This document shows positions 8,814 through 19,283 of a DNA stretch of 64,000 nt, one piece after another. The position numbers were made by a program, and so were the translations under genes. Under the pieces are notes generated by a model, which was given only the letters and a program-made list of their open reading frames with translations, was not told where the DNA came from and made no database searches. Source of the DNA: Actinomyces naeslundii (lineage in GTDB: Bacteria > Actinomycetota > Actinomycetes > Actinomycetales > Actinomycetaceae); contig NZ_MSRR01000001.1 of NCBI RefSeq assembly GCF_001956585.1, forward strand, positions 82,571 to 146,570, written 5' to 3'. Each line of letters begins with the position of its first letter. Position 1 is the first letter of the stretch.

Positions 8814-9379
8814 TCGCCATGATTGTCCCCAAGACTCGCAGACGTCCACCTGCCCCACGGCCGTCGGCGGCGAATCGGGTCGCCGCGATCTTTCGGTGGG
8901 GGAGACGGGCTTCGCGAGGGCTCCGAGACATTCTCGGGAGTGTCGCCCGGAAGTCCTGGGGGCTCGCGCGTCGGGAGGAGGGCAACGCGATCGTCGAGTT
9001 CATCGGGTGGAGCGCCGTGCTCGTGGTGCCCGTCCTCTACCTCGTGATCTCGCTGGCCCAGATCCAGGCGACGAGCTTCGCCGTTGCCTCAGCGGCCGAT
9101 GCCTCCAGTCGGGTCCTCGAGGTCGACGACTCCCCGTCGGCCATGGACAAGGCCCGGGTGGCGATGGGCCTGTCCTTGTCTGATCAGGGGGTCGAGGCCG
9201 ACCCGGACCGTTCCTTGTCAGTCACCTGTGACCACGGTTGTGCCCGAGGGCAGGCTGCGATCGTCAAGGTGGCTGTCGGCGTGGACCTGCCGGGCTTCGC
9301 CTCCCTGGGGATCGGTCGCGACGTCGTCGTCGTTGACGCCGAACGGGCCATCACCCTGCCGGGTGAGGAGGAGCAGTGA
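8810..9379 (+). CDS. Second TadE-like protein (TadF/TadE family)
   Basis: 189 residues. A strongly basic 60-residue leader precedes REEGNAIVEFIGWSAVLVVPVLY, again the Glu+5 pseudopilin junction plus transmembrane helix. The extracellular part contains two cysteines in CDHGCARG that could form a disulfide. The GTG at 8810 overlaps the previous stop by 4 nt; the ATG at 8819 is an equally likely start. It overlaps the next gene by GTGA, so all three TadE-like proteins are probably made in coupled translation. Confidence 0.8.
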   Translation: MIAMIVPKTRRRPPAPRPSAANRVAAIFRWGRRASRGLRDILGSVARKSWGLARREEGNAIVEFIGWSAVLVVPVLYLVISLAQIQATSFAVASAADASSRVLEVDDSPSAMDKARVAMGLSLSDQGVEADPDRSLSVTCDHGCARGQAAIVKVAVGVDLPGFASLGIGRDVVVVDAERAITLPGEEEQ

Positions 9380-9882
9380 GCAGGAGACTGAAGCCCGGCG
9401 AGGTTCTTCGTGGCGCACGGGCGCTGGCGCGCCGCCTGCGCCGCGAGGAGGGTGGACAGACGCTGCTGCTGGGGGTTGGACTCATCTGTGTCGTCTTCGC
9501 GCTGCTCTTCGTCGCCGCATCGGCCACAGCGGTCTACCTCGACCTCAAGACCCTCACGTCGCTCGCGGACTCGGCCGCAGCCGCCGGGGCGCAGAGCATG
9601 GATGCGCACCCGTACTACGGGGGCGACGGAACAGATACGGCGCCGGGCGCTCTGACCGATGCGGAGGTGCGAAGCCATGCGGCTGCAGACGTGTCGGCCC
9701 AGCCCGCTGCTGCCAGGCTGACGGGGATCACCGTCGTCAGCGCCCGCGCCGCCGACAGTCGGACCGCCGTGGTGACGTTGCAGGCCCGCTCCCACCCGCC
9801 CTTCCTGCCCTGGGGGATCATCCCGGCCGAGGGCTTCACCATCACCGCCACCGGATCGGCCCGCATGACGACGACGCAGTGA
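9376..9882 (+). CDS. TadE-like/TadG-like secreted protein (helicase/secretion-neighbourhood family)
   Basis: 168 residues. It begins with a basic stretch and EEGGQTLLLGVGLICVVF, a membrane helix without the acidic residue of true pseudopilins. The rest is an Ala-rich extracellular segment. This matches, from memory, the small TadE-like family found at the end of actinobacterial Tad loci (TIGR03816 type). GAGGAGGAG precedes the GTG. It closes the operon; its stop lies inside the terminator hairpin. Confidence 0.75.
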   Translation: MSRRLKPGEVLRGARALARRLRREEGGQTLLLGVGLICVVFALLFVAASATAVYLDLKTLTSLADSAAAAGAQSMDAHPYYGGDGTDTAPGALTDAEVRSHAAADVSAQPAAARLTGITVVSARAADSRTAVVTLQARSHPPFLPWGIIPAEGFTITATGSARMTTTQ

Positions 9883-9904
9883 GCCTTCAGGACTCACTGC
9901 GTCG
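9872..9904 (+). terminator. tad operon terminator
   Basis: Perfect 12-bp inverted repeat, arms 9872-9883 and 9893-9904, 9-nt loop. The left arm includes the stop codon of the last tad gene. Confidence 0.65.
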
Positions 9905-9959
9905 GAAAACTGGTGGATGGTTGGTTGTCGACGGGAGGGGGCTGGCGGAGCGGGTACTG

Positions 9960-10358
9960 TCAGGCCTGCTCGACGAAGCCTGCTGAGACGGTGGGGGAGG
10001 GGCGCCGGAACCCGTGCACCCGAGCCCGCAGCTCCTCACCCTGCCGGCGCGAGAGCTGGGCGATGTAGGCCCGCTTCACCGTGAACAGGATGTTGATGCC
10101 CACCAGCAGGTAGAAGGTGTTGGCGATGACGCTGGGCCAGGCGCCGGAGCTCGCGCAGTTGATCGTCAGCAGCACGGAACCGGTGATGTTGAGGGCCTGG
10201 TACTTCAGTGAATCGCCCGCGATCGTGCCCTTGGATACCAGGAAGTAGGCCACGAGGAGCTCAGCGGCACCGATCCAGCCGCCGAGAGAGATGAGGGAGG
10301 AGAGCACGTCGTTCACGGGGATGATTCTTGGGCGCTCCTCGATGAAGGTCAATCGCAT
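9960..10358 (-). CDS. CBU_0592-like small membrane protein
   Basis: Up to 132 residues. Three hydrophobic segments (near residues 24-42, 55-72 and 76-92) are followed by a basic cytoplasmic tail. The GWIGAAELLVAYFLVS and ALNITGSVLLTIN segments resemble the CBU_0592-type membrane domain, a family of unknown function found in many bacteria. The start is uncertain: the ATG at 10358 has no ribosome-binding site and a GTG about 39 nt downstream would give a shorter protein. It diverges from the LysR gene with only 30 nt between, so the regulator may control it. Confidence 0.7.
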   Translation of the reverse strand: MRLTFIEERPRIIPVNDVLSSLISLGGWIGAAELLVAYFLVSKGTIAGDSLKYQALNITGSVLLTINCASSGAWPSVIANTFYLLVGINILFTVKRAYIAQLSRRQGEELRARVHGFRRPSPTVSAGFVEQA

Positions 10359-10360
10359 CT

Positions 10361-10381
10361 ATCTGCATAAGGGATGTAGAT
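10361..10381. promoter_or_regulatory. Candidate LysR-type operator
   Basis: ATCT-N13-AGAT dyad in the 30-nt gap between divergent genes, immediately before the LysR regulator. It fits the T-N11-A layout of LysR-family sites and would allow autoregulation. Seen by eye only. Confidence 0.35.
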
Positions 10382-10388
10382 TTACTTC

Positions 10389-11300
10389 ATGCAAGTTCTT
10401 CCCCAGCGGCTTTCGGTTTTATTGGCCGTCCACAGGGCCGGAGGAGTCGTCGCAGCGGCAGATATCCTTCACATCACGCCGTCCGCCGTCTCCCAGCAGA
10501 TTCGCCTTCTGGAACGCGAGTGCGGCACCCGGGTCCTGGACCGCACGCCCGCCGGAGCCGTGCTCACAGTCGCCGGGAAGGTCCTGGCGGACGCGGCCGA
10601 GCGCATTGAGGACGAGCTGACCACGGTGCGTCGTGAGTTGGCCGACCTGGACGACTCCATCCCCTCCGGCGTGGTGCGGGTGGGCAGCTTCGCCTCCGCG
10701 GTCCGTGCGCTTCTGCTGCCCCTGCTGTCCTCACTGGCAACCACCAGTCCGGAGCTGGAGGTCATCGTCGAGGAGGTCGAGGAGCGCAGCGCCCTGTCCC
10801 GGCTGCGCCGCGGCGAGCTCGACCTGGTCCTCATCGAGCGCGACGAGCACTCCCTGCCCGCTGCGCCCCGAGGAATGACCGATGTCCCGCTGCTCGACGA
10901 GTCCTGGCTCGTCGTCGTCCCGGCCGAGCAGGCCGCCCCCTCCACTCTGGCGGACCTGGTTCGGGCCACCTGGATCGACCTGGCTCCCGGAACTGCGGGA
11001 GCCTTCGCCCTGGACCGTCTGGAGCGCCAGCTGGGGACGCCGTTGACGATGCGGCATGTCGCCTACGACTACGACGTCGTCCTGGCCATGGTCAGCCAGG
11101 GACTGGGCTGTGCGCTTCTGCCCGAGCTGTCCGTCTACTCCGGGCTTCTGCCCGACGAGCTGAGCGTCGTGCGCCTGCCCGGGCTGGGGGTGCGCCAGCT
11201 GGTGGTGCGCCATCGCTCGACCCGCACCGATCCGGGCCCGGCGACACGTGCGGTGCTCGAGGCGCTGCTCGCCCAGGCCCAAGGCCTCGAGCTGGGGTGA
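10389..11300 (+). CDS. LysR-family transcriptional regulator
   Basis: 303 residues with an N-terminal winged helix-turn-helix (residues 3-60: FAVLLAV-like start, [20 protein letters not shown]) and a C-terminal substrate-binding domain of the periplasmic-binding-protein type. LysR proteins act as tetramers and usually regulate the gene read divergently, here the CBU_0592-like membrane protein. The effector cannot be told. No strong ribosome-binding site is visible. The first residues resemble the ArgP/LysG branch, but the usual LysE exporter partner is absent. Confidence 0.88.
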   Translation: MQVLPQRLSVLLAVHRAGGVVAAADILHITPSAVSQQIRLLERECGTRVLDRTPAGAVLTVAGKVLADAAERIEDELTTVRRELADLDDSIPSGVVRVGSFASAVRALLLPLLSSLATTSPELEVIVEEVEERSALSRLRRGELDLVLIERDEHSLPAAPRGMTDVPLLDESWLVVVPAEQAAPSTLADLVRATWIDLAPGTAGAFALDRLERQLGTPLTMRHVAYDYDVVLAMVSQGLGCALLPELSVYSGLLPDELSVVRLPGLGVRQLVVRHRSTRTDPGPATRAVLEALLAQAQGLELG

Positions 11301-11379
11301 TGCTCGAGACCGAGCGTCGCGGAGCGGGTGGGAGTGACGGGCCGAATCCGCCCGACGGCGCCCCCGGTGCGTTCTGCCG

Positions 11380-11385
11380 TAGACT
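11380..11385 (+). promoter_or_regulatory. -10 element of prfB (leaderless type)
   Basis: TAGACT lies 7 nt before the GTG of prfB, with no Shine-Dalgarno between. This spacing places the transcription start at or next to the start codon. Confidence 0.5.
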
Positions 11386-11392
11386 CGCCTCC

Positions 11393-12514
11393 GTGGCCAC
11401 TGACTTCTCCTCCGAGATCGAACGACTCCGACACACCTACGCCTCCATCGCCGCGGTGACCGACCCCGAGGCCCTGCGCACCCGCATCGCCGAGCTCTCC
11501 GAGCAGGCGTCCGCCCCGGACCTGTGGGACGACCCCGACTCCGCCCAGGTGGTCACCTCGGCCCTGTCCCACGCCCAGGCCGACCTCAAGCGGGTCGAGA
11601 GCCTGGGGGAGCGCATCGAGGATCTCGAGGCGATGGTCGAGCTCGCCGGTGAGGAGGAGGGTGAGGACGCCGCCGAGATCCTCGCCGAGGCCGAAGCGGA
11701 CCTGTCAGCCATCAGCAAGGATCTCTCCGACCTGGAGATCCGTACGCTGCTGAGCGGCGAGTACGACCCGCGCGACGCCGTCGTCACCATCCGCTCTGGC
11801 GCCGGCGGTGTGGACGCAGCCGATTTCGCAGAGATGCTCCTGCGCATGTACACCCGCTGGGCCGAGCGGCACGAGTACTCCGTCAAGGTCCTCAACACCT
11901 CCTACGCCGAGGAGGCGGGCCTGAAGTCGGTCACCTTCGAGGTTCACGCCCCCTACGCCTACGGGACCCTGAGCGTTGAGGGCGGCACGCACCGCCTGGT
12001 GCGCATCAGCCCCTTCGACAACCAGGGCCGCCGCCAAACCTCCTTCGCTGCCGTCGAGGTCATCCCTCTCATCGAGTCCACCGACCACATCGACATCCCC
12101 GAGACCGACATCCGCATCGACGTCTTCCGCTCCTCGGGACCCGGCGGGCAGAGCGTCAACACCACCGACTCCGCCGTGCGCATCACCCACCTGCCCACGG
12201 GGCTGGTGGTTTCCATGCAGGATGAGAAGTCCCAGATCCAGAACCGCGCCGCCGCCATGCGTGTCCTCCAGTCGCGACTCCTCCTGCTCAAGCAGCAGGA
12301 GGAGGACGCCAAGAAGAAGGAGCTCGCCGGGGACGTCAAGGCCTCCTGGGGGGACCAGATGCGCTCCTACGTCCTCAACCCCTACCAGATGGTCAAGGAC
12401 CTGCGGACCAACTTCGAGGTCGGTAACCCCGACTCGGTGTTCGACGGCGACATCGACGGCTTCATTGACGCCGGCATCCGCTGGCGCAAGCAGCAGGAAA
12501 CGGCCGAGGACTGA
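11393..12514 (+). CDS. prfB: Peptide chain release factor 2
   Basis: 373 residues. It releases the finished peptide at UGA and UAA codons. The catalytic GGQ is in [18 protein letters not shown] and the stop-codon-reading tripeptide SPF is in [11 protein letters not shown], which identifies RF2 rather than RF1. I use GTG 11393 ([12 protein letters not shown]); upstream extension to 11297 overlaps the LysR end and is not family-like. No programmed frameshift site is present, unlike E. coli prfB: the frame is continuous. A leaderless -10 supports the GTG. Confidence 0.95.
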   Translation: MATDFSSEIERLRHTYASIAAVTDPEALRTRIAELSEQASAPDLWDDPDSAQVVTSALSHAQADLKRVESLGERIEDLEAMVELAGEEEGEDAAEILAEAEADLSAISKDLSDLEIRTLLSGEYDPRDAVVTIRSGAGGVDAADFAEMLLRMYTRWAERHEYSVKVLNTSYAEEAGLKSVTFEVHAPYAYGTLSVEGGTHRLVRISPFDNQGRRQTSFAAVEVIPLIESTDHIDIPETDIRIDVFRSSGPGGQSVNTTDSAVRITHLPTGLVVSMQDEKSQIQNRAAAMRVLQSRLLLLKQQEEDAKKKELAGDVKASWGDQMRSYVLNPYQMVKDLRTNFEVGNPDSVFDGDIDGFIDAGIRWRKQQETAED

Positions 12515-12545
12515 GCGGCTTGCTTCATTAGAAGCGTCACCGGAG

Positions 12546-12582
12546 TCAGGGATCCCCCGGAGGGATCCCTGATTTCTTTTCT
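12546..12582 (+). terminator. Rho-independent terminator of prfB
   Basis: Perfect 11-bp stem (12546-12556 with 12562-12572), 5-nt loop, followed by a T-rich tract. The most classical terminator in the window. Confidence 0.85.
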
Positions 12583-12646
12583 ATGTGCCCCTGGTTTCTC
12601 TGACTTGCGATTGAGGTCGCAAAATATTAGACGTACCGTGAATTTT

Positions 12647-13597
12647 ATGAGCGCATCACATGAAAAATCTCGGTCGGTGGAAGTCTCATCAACACTCTCG
12701 TCTCTCGAGTCCTCGGATCTCAGCGGATATCAATCGGATCAGGAGCGTCGTCTGACCGTGACTGGAAAGGTGCTGCGCATTGTCATCGCGGTTGCGATGA
12801 TGTTCGCCTGCGCGCTCACGCCGGCCTTGTTGAAACAGATTCCTGCGATCCAGTCCTTTGCTCTCGCACATGAGAATCCCGATGATCTCTTGGAGTCCTT
12901 CGCGGTGGGGTCGTGTGTGTTGTTGATTTATGGGGCGGCGGTGGTGCTCGCTCTTATCCTGTGCTATGTCTTGGGTCGCACGCTTGACCGAGGCCGGCAT
13001 GTCAGTGTGGGGCTGCGCATCGACAGGCGTGCGCTGCTCTGGCTGGTGGGGATGATTCTGGCTGCGCTCGTCGTGGACCTTGTGGTGGCCGGCATGCTTC
13101 ATGCGCTCGGGCTTGCTGGTGGAGACCGGCCGGCGCCTCAGGGTCCACCGTGGCTCATGATCGTCGAGCCCTTCTCCATAGCCTTCCTTCTTCAGGGAAT
13201 TCCTGAGGAGGTGATTTGGAGAGGGTGGCTCTTCTCCTCGTTGGGTGAGACGCGTTTTGCAGCAGTGTCCAGCGTCCTCGGATTCACTGCTCTTCATCTC
13301 TTCTCTCAAGTAGGTCAGCAGAATCTCATCGAGCACCTCACATACCTCGTTTTGCCGTGCGGTTTCGCGGTGACCGCGTTGATTGTTCGGCTGGTATCGG
13401 GGTCAACCTGGGCGGCGATCGGAGTGCACGGAGGATTTCATATGGTGAACTACTTCGTGTCCGGTTCCATGCATCTCCCCGCTGACTCGGTGACCTGGGT
13501 GCTCCAAGGCCTACTCTGGGCCGCGGTCGGCCTTCTCATTCTCGCCTTCCACCGCCGTCGTCAGCGGCTGGCGGCGTTGACAGACCGGACATGTTGA
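12647..13597 (+). CDS. CPBP-family intramembrane metalloprotease
   Basis: 316 residues with about eight hydrophobic segments. The three CPBP (CAAX protease/bacteriocin-processing, Abi) motifs are present: EEVIWR near residue 187, FTALH near 212 and HGGFHMVN near 262. The family cleaves membrane substrates or gives self-immunity to bacteriocins; no bacteriocin precursor is visible nearby. The ATG at 12647 is likely (MSASHEKSRS); a GTG nine bases earlier is possible. The gene and its upstream DNA are clearly more AT-rich than the neighbours, suggesting later acquisition. Its 3' end overlaps the convergent Ada-AlkA-Ogt gene by 62 nt. Confidence 0.88.
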   Translation: MSASHEKSRSVEVSSTLSSLESSDLSGYQSDQERRLTVTGKVLRIVIAVAMMFACALTPALLKQIPAIQSFALAHENPDDLLESFAVGSCVLLIYGAAVVLALILCYVLGRTLDRGRHVSVGLRIDRRALLWLVGMILAALVVDLVVAGMLHALGLAGGDRPAPQGPPWLMIVEPFSIAFLLQGIPEEVIWRGWLFSSLGETRFAAVSSVLGFTALHLFSQVGQQNLIEHLTYLVLPCGFAVTALIVRLVSGSTWAAIGVHGGFHMVNYFVSGSMHLPADSVTWVLQGLLWAAVGLLILAFHRRRQRLAALTDRTC

Positions 13598-15608
13598 CCC
13601 CCTCCATCTCCAGGAGACGTTCCTTCCGGTCGACCCCGCCTGCGTAGCCGCGCAGGCTCCCGTCGGAGGCAAGCACACGGTGGCACGGCACAATGAGAGT
13701 GATCGGGTTGTGCCCGACCGCGCCACCCACCGCCTGGGCGGACATCTGCTTCCTGCCAGTACGCCGGGCAACCTCGGCGGCGATGCGGGCATAGGTGCTG
13801 GTGGCGCCGAAGGGGATGGAGAGCATGATGGAGGTGACCATCTTCCTGAAGTCGGAGCCCTCGATGCTGATCGGCGGAGTGAAACCCGGGTCAGCACCCT
13901 CGAAGTAGGCGTCGAGCCACTGGGCCGTCTGCGTGAAAACAGGTAGACGGGGCTGGAGTACCGCGTCGTCGTCGATCGTCGAGCGGTCGTACTTCTGACC
14001 GTCGAACCACAGGCCCGTGAGGTGCTCGCCATCGCTGGCCATGGTCATGGCGCCAAGGGGCGACTCGTAATGGCTGAGGTAGTGCATCGCTTCCTTCTTC
14101 TCGTTCCGCTTCTTGCTCTTGGTGGTGTGATCGGACACTGATTCTGCTTCTGCCCGGTTCCACAGGTGCATGACGGCATAGGCCCGCCACGGTTTCCAAC
14201 GTTCGGCCAGGGTGAGGATCTTCCCTGGGGACGGGGTTCTCAGCGCCTTCCTGACCTCCAGGTCGGTGGCGAGGAATGCGTCGGGCCAGGCCAGACAGCG
14301 CATGGCGATGTAGCCGGCGGTCCAGGCTCCAATGCCCGGGATCTCCATGAATCGAGCAACTGCGGCTTCAGGGTCGGGGCAGTAGGAGGCGTCGATGGTG
14401 TCAGACCCCATCATTGCAGCCAGGCCGTGAATCGCCCGTGCCCGGGCAGTGATGATGCCGAGTGGTCCTAGATGCTGCTCGATCGCACCGTCGAGGTTGA
14501 GGAGCTCCTGAACCATGGGGAAGGTCGTGGTCAGTCCGTCGATTCCGGTGTCCATGGGTGAGCCGAGGGCCTGGACGAGCCGACCGGCCAGTGTTCTGGC
14601 CGCCTGGACCGTGACTTGCTGGCCCAGTACCGCGAGGACAGCGGTTTCGAATGCGTCGAAGCAGCCCGGTACGCGTATGCCCGGGATGAATGGCCCGAGT
14701 GCGGACTCGTCCATGCTTGTGAGTGCGCGAGCCACGGTATCGGGCTCGCAGTGGAGATCGAACAGATTTTTGATCCCATCCAGCACCACCGGTAGCGCGG
14801 GCAGCAGGGAGGCGGAGACGGTCACCGTCAGCCGATTGTGCTCAGCGTCGTTGTCCACGGTCACCCAGCCGGTGAGATCACGTCCTGAGGATTGCAGGCG
14901 GATCGTCCTGGCGTAACGATCCTCCTCGGCCTTCTCGACGCCGGGGATGGCTCTGCGTGCCAGGAACTTCAGCATGAGGTCCCAACGGTATGGGGGACGG
15001 TACCCCAGACTGAGCTGGACGGCGTCACCATCGGTCCTACTGAGCCGTGCTTGGCTGCGCAAAGCGGTGGGCGTCAGCCGGTATCGATGTCGGAACACCT
15101 CGTTGAAGCGGCGTAGGCTGCCGAATCCCGCGGAATAGGCCACGTCCACCACAGATAGGTCCGTGTCGGTCAGAAGGCTCTTGGCCAGTAGAAGTCTGCA
15201 GGTCTGGCGGTACTCGACGGGACGCACGTGATAAGCGTCCTCGAAGACACGGCGCAGGTGGCGGTTGGAGCATCCCAGATGACGGGCGATGTCCGTCAGG
15301 CTTCCCTGAACACCGCAGTTCCTCTCGATGTAGCGCGCCGCAGCGCGAGCTAGTGACGCTGAGGAGTCCACGGGCGCGTACCCGGGTGCCAACTCGGGCC
15401 GACACAGCAGGCACGGTCGGAAACCTGCCTGTTCGGCCTCGGCTGCCGTGGCGTAGAAGGAGCAGTTGACCGCAAGCGGTTTCCGCGCCCGGCACACCGG
15501 ACGGCAGTAGATGCCGGTCGTTGCGACTCCGACAAAGAATCGCCCGTCGAATCGTGTGTCCTTGGCCAACAGGGCCCTATACAGCGCTTCACTGTCCAAA
15601 TCCGGCAT
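13536..15608 (-). CDS. Ada-AraC / AlkA / Ogt triple-domain alkylation-repair protein
   Basis: 690 residues. Order: Ada-type zinc/methyl-acceptor domain (GIYCRPVCRARKP and FRPCLLCRPE, the Cys4 set), AraC helix-turn-helix pair (residues 85-185), AlkA N-terminal domain, HhH-GPD glycosylase (IPGIGAWTAGYIAMR; the catalytic Asp falls in ATDLEVRKAL), a Lys-rich linker, then an O6-alkylguanine-DNA methyltransferase (active site PCHRVL). It would sense methyl phosphotriesters, activate its own regulon, excise alkylated purines and repair O6-alkylguanine. The ATG at 15608 follows GAGGAGG; 15674 is an unlikely longer start. An internal ATG at 14087, preceded by GAAGGAAGCG, could also give a free Ogt of 183 residues. 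Confidence 0.92.
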   Translation of the reverse strand: MPDLDSEALYRALLAKDTRFDGRFFVGVATTGIYCRPVCRARKPLAVNCSFYATAAEAEQAGFRPCLLCRPELAPGYAPVDSSASLARAAARYIERNCGVQGSLTDIARHLGCSNRHLRRVFEDAYHVRPVEYRQTCRLLLAKSLLTDTDLSVVDVAYSAGFGSLRRFNEVFRHRYRLTPTALRSQARLSRTDGDAVQLSLGYRPPYRWDLMLKFLARRAIPGVEKAEEDRYARTIRLQSSGRDLTGWVTVDNDAEHNRLTVTVSASLLPALPVVLDGIKNLFDLHCEPDTVARALTSMDESALGPFIPGIRVPGCFDAFETAVLAVLGQQVTVQAARTLAGRLVQALGSPMDTGIDGLTTTFPMVQELLNLDGAIEQHLGPLGIITARARAIHGLAAMMGSDTIDASYCPDPEAAVARFMEIPGIGAWTAGYIAMRCLAWPDAFLATDLEVRKALRTPSPGKILTLAERWKPWRAYAVMHLWNRAEAESVSDHTTKSKKRNEKKEAMHYLSHYESPLGAMTMASDGEHLTGLWFDGQKYDRSTIDDDAVLQPRLPVFTQTAQWLDAYFEGADPGFTPPISIEGSDFRKMVTSIMLSIPFGATSTYARIAAEVARRTGRKQMSAQAVGGAVGHNPITLIVPCHRVLASDGSLRGYAGGVDRKERLLEMEGVNMSGLSTPPAADDGGGRRE

Positions 15609-15833
15609 GATCCTCCTCAGAATCGCTCCAAGCATGGCATCGGAGCCGTAAGGAGTCCGGCCGTTTTCGGACATTGATGTCCAGCCGTTGACATGCTTCT
15701 GTCGCAGGCGGCACTGCCTCTCGGCTCGCTACTAGGGGCCTGGTTCGAGACCAGACCGGTCATCAGCGGGGAGCCGCGGATCCGCGTGCACCGTCTCACC
15801 TTCGCCGTCGTCGCCATTGCTCCAGGGCTCCCT

Positions 15834-15839
15834 TAGGCT
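15834..15839 (+). promoter_or_regulatory. -10-like element before ettA
   Basis: TAGGCT about 90 nt before the chosen GTG of ettA. No matching -35 was found. It is offered only because the intergenic region has no better candidate. Confidence 0.25.
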
Positions 15840-15927
15840 TGGCCACGGTGCGCACGGACGGGACCGGTCGGTCGCTGTCGTCGCGCAGAACCTCCGCTCA
15901 CACCCTGACGAAAGGCGCATACGAGCA

Positions 15928-17610
<1,683 letters not shown>

Positions 17611-17964
17611 TCCTCGAGTGATCAAGCTCCGGCTCGATCTGCCATCTCAGACGGAGACGCCATTCTTTCAGCCGACTGGCTGAGGGGATGGCGTCTCTAC
17701 TATGAATAATGAGGGTGCCGCGTCATGGTGCTGGAAGCCGTCATAGCCGAGGGCTCGGAGGCATTCACCAAGAGGGGTGGTGTCGGCGCCGGCACGACTG
17801 GATGAAGAAAATCGACAACAATAGTGGTTGGGTAGATACTCGTCAAGGGGGATCGACCGCTCTGGTGAGTTTCGCACGGTGGATTCTATGGTTTTTTCAG
17901 GCGGCAACCTCGTGTGGTCGGGGTGCCGCCTCGAGTACTCCGCCACTTTGAAAGGACAATCATC
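17611..17964. other. Intergenic region between ettA and the I36-like gene
   Basis: 354 nt. It holds the ettA hairpin and then about 260 nt of more AT-rich sequence. I see no convincing coding frame. Promoter-like hexamers are scattered (for example TAGATAC near 17833) but none has both boxes. Confidence 0.5.
17654..17697 (+). terminator. Long hairpin after ettA
   Basis: Outer arms 17654-17663 and 17688-17697 are perfectly complementary (10 bp), with a second 6-bp hairpin inside (17668-17683). No U-run follows. Confidence 0.5.
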
Positions 17965-18420
17965 ATGGGTGCGACAATGGCTCGCCGTATCGCAAGTGCT
18001 GGCTCACTTCTCCTGCTTACCGCCGGCGCTCTCCTGATTCCGACCTCGGCAGCAAGTGCCGCTGAGAGGGACGGCGTCTGTGACGAGGGGGAGGTCTGCT
18101 TCTACTACAACAGCAACGGGGAAGGATCGGTTTCCGACTTCAGTAGCTCCGTCCCAAACTATGGGGGAAGTCAGCCCAACTGCTATGAGTTCAAGGGGGA
18201 CGGAAATGGTCGAGGTGAGTGTGTGAAGAACAATGTGGCCTCGGTCTGGAATCGGACGGGCCAGTCGGTGACTATTTACTACAACTCCAACTACTCGGGG
18301 CCTAGTCAAACGATTCCTGATGGTGAGCCGGTGAACCTCCGTCCTGACCTCAAGAATGAGAATGCGTCGCATAAGATCGACAACGTTAAGTTGTGCGTGA
18401 ATGGGAACTGCCCCTTGTAG
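17965..18420 (+). CDS. Secreted peptidase-inhibitor I36-like protein
   Basis: 151 residues. A signal peptide (basic MGATMARR, hydrophobic core, cleavage after SAASAA near residue 33) precedes a small Cys-containing domain with CDEGEVCFYYNSNGEGS, a Gly/Asn-rich middle and YYNSNYSGPSQTI. This pattern is that of the I36 family (Streptomyces metalloproteinase-inhibitor type) built on a beta/gamma-crystallin-like fold. Six cysteines suggest three disulfides. GAAAGGA precedes the ATG with good spacing. The gene is less GC-rich than its neighbours, stands alone between two hairpins, and may have been acquired. Function as an inhibitor is inferred from family only. Confidence 0.75.
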   Translation: MGATMARRIASAGSLLLLTAGALLIPTSAASAAERDGVCDEGEVCFYYNSNGEGSVSDFSSSVPNYGGSQPNCYEFKGDGNGRGECVKNNVASVWNRTGQSVTIYYNSNYSGPSQTIPDGEPVNLRPDLKNENASHKIDNVKLCVNGNCPL

Positions 18421-18454
18421 CCTGGGCTGAGCTGATGGGGTGTCGTAAACAGTG

Positions 18455-18488
18455 GTGCCAGTCGACTTCAACAGATGTCGACTGGCAC
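18455..18488 (+). terminator. Terminator of the I36-like gene
   Basis: Perfect 12-bp stem, arms 18455-18466 and 18477-18488, 10-nt loop, 35 nt after the stop. Confidence 0.65.
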
Positions 18489-18578
18489 TGCTCTCATGAT
18501 AAACGCCCCCGATTGCGTCTCACGTGCCTTGTCCGGCAGGATTGACCGTGCTTAGAGTGCCTATTGGGAGGCGTTGCG

Positions 18579-19283
18579 ATGAGTAGGAAGACATCGGGGC
18601 CCATTCCCGAAGGCGGCGTCATAGGGAGGCTCCCGTTCGAGGGGTGGTGGCTGAGCGAGGTCAGCCCCACGCGCCGCGTCCCGAGCCACGGGACCGACCT
18701 GTTCGGCACCACGTACGCGCTCGACTTCCTTGTCGTCGACGATCACGGTCGCACGGCGCCTGCTCGCAGCCTGCGCACGGTCTTCGCCACCGAACCGCCA
18801 GAGCTCTTCTACGCCTTCGGGCGCCCCCTGTACTCGCCCGTCGCAGGAACCGTGGTGTCTGTTCACGACGGCGAACCCGACCACGAGGCGCGCCGCTCGA
18901 TACTGACGCTCATCCCGTACGGGTTGAGTCAGCCCCGGAGGATTCGGCGAGGACTGACCGTGATCCTTGGGAATCACGTCATCATCCAGGTTGCAGAAAG
19001 CCCTTACTACGTTGGACTCGTACACCTCCAGCGAGGCTCCGTTCAAGCGTCGGCTGGTGACCGGGTGAGCGCCGGCGATCAGATCGGCAGATGCGGCAAC
19101 TCCGGGAACTCCACGCAGCCACATCTCCACATTCAGGCGATGGACAGCCCTGATCCCTATGCCGCGAAAGGTGTGCCGCTCCGTTTCGACGAGTTCCAGC
19201 AACACCGCCCGAGGCAAGGTGCCCCGTGGACGCTGCGTGAGCAGGCCTGCCCTGAGCAGGGCTCGGTCATCGCTCGACTTTGA
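18579..19283 (+). CDS. M23-family metallopeptidase-like protein without a signal peptide
   Basis: 234 residues. The zinc-site motifs of LytM/M23 peptidases are present: SHGTDLFGTTYALDF (His and Asp ligands, near residues 36-50) and PHLHIQ (HxH, near 183). GNSGNS precedes the HxH as usual. M23 enzymes cut peptidoglycan cross-bridges, but no signal peptide or membrane helix is seen at the N-terminus. GGGAGG at 18566-18571 is 7 nt before the ATG, which decides the start against the longer frame at 18564. It follows the I36-like gene but behind a terminator, so it is probably a separate unit. Confidence 0.85.
   Translation: MSRKTSGPIPEGGVIGRLPFEGWWLSEVSPTRRVPSHGTDLFGTTYALDFLVVDDHGRTAPARSLRTVFATEPPELFYAFGRPLYSPVAGTVVSVHDGEPDHEARRSILTLIPYGLSQPRRIRRGLTVILGNHVIIQVAESPYYVGLVHLQRGSVQASAGDRVSAGDQIGRCGNSGNSTQPHLHIQAMDSPDPYAAKGVPLRFDEFQQHRPRQGAPWTLREQACPEQGSVIARL

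Noticed and set aside
11297..11392. Upstream extension of prfB and possible programmed frameshift
   Set aside because: The RF2 frame is continuous, and the extra residues are not family-like; the leaderless GTG fits better.
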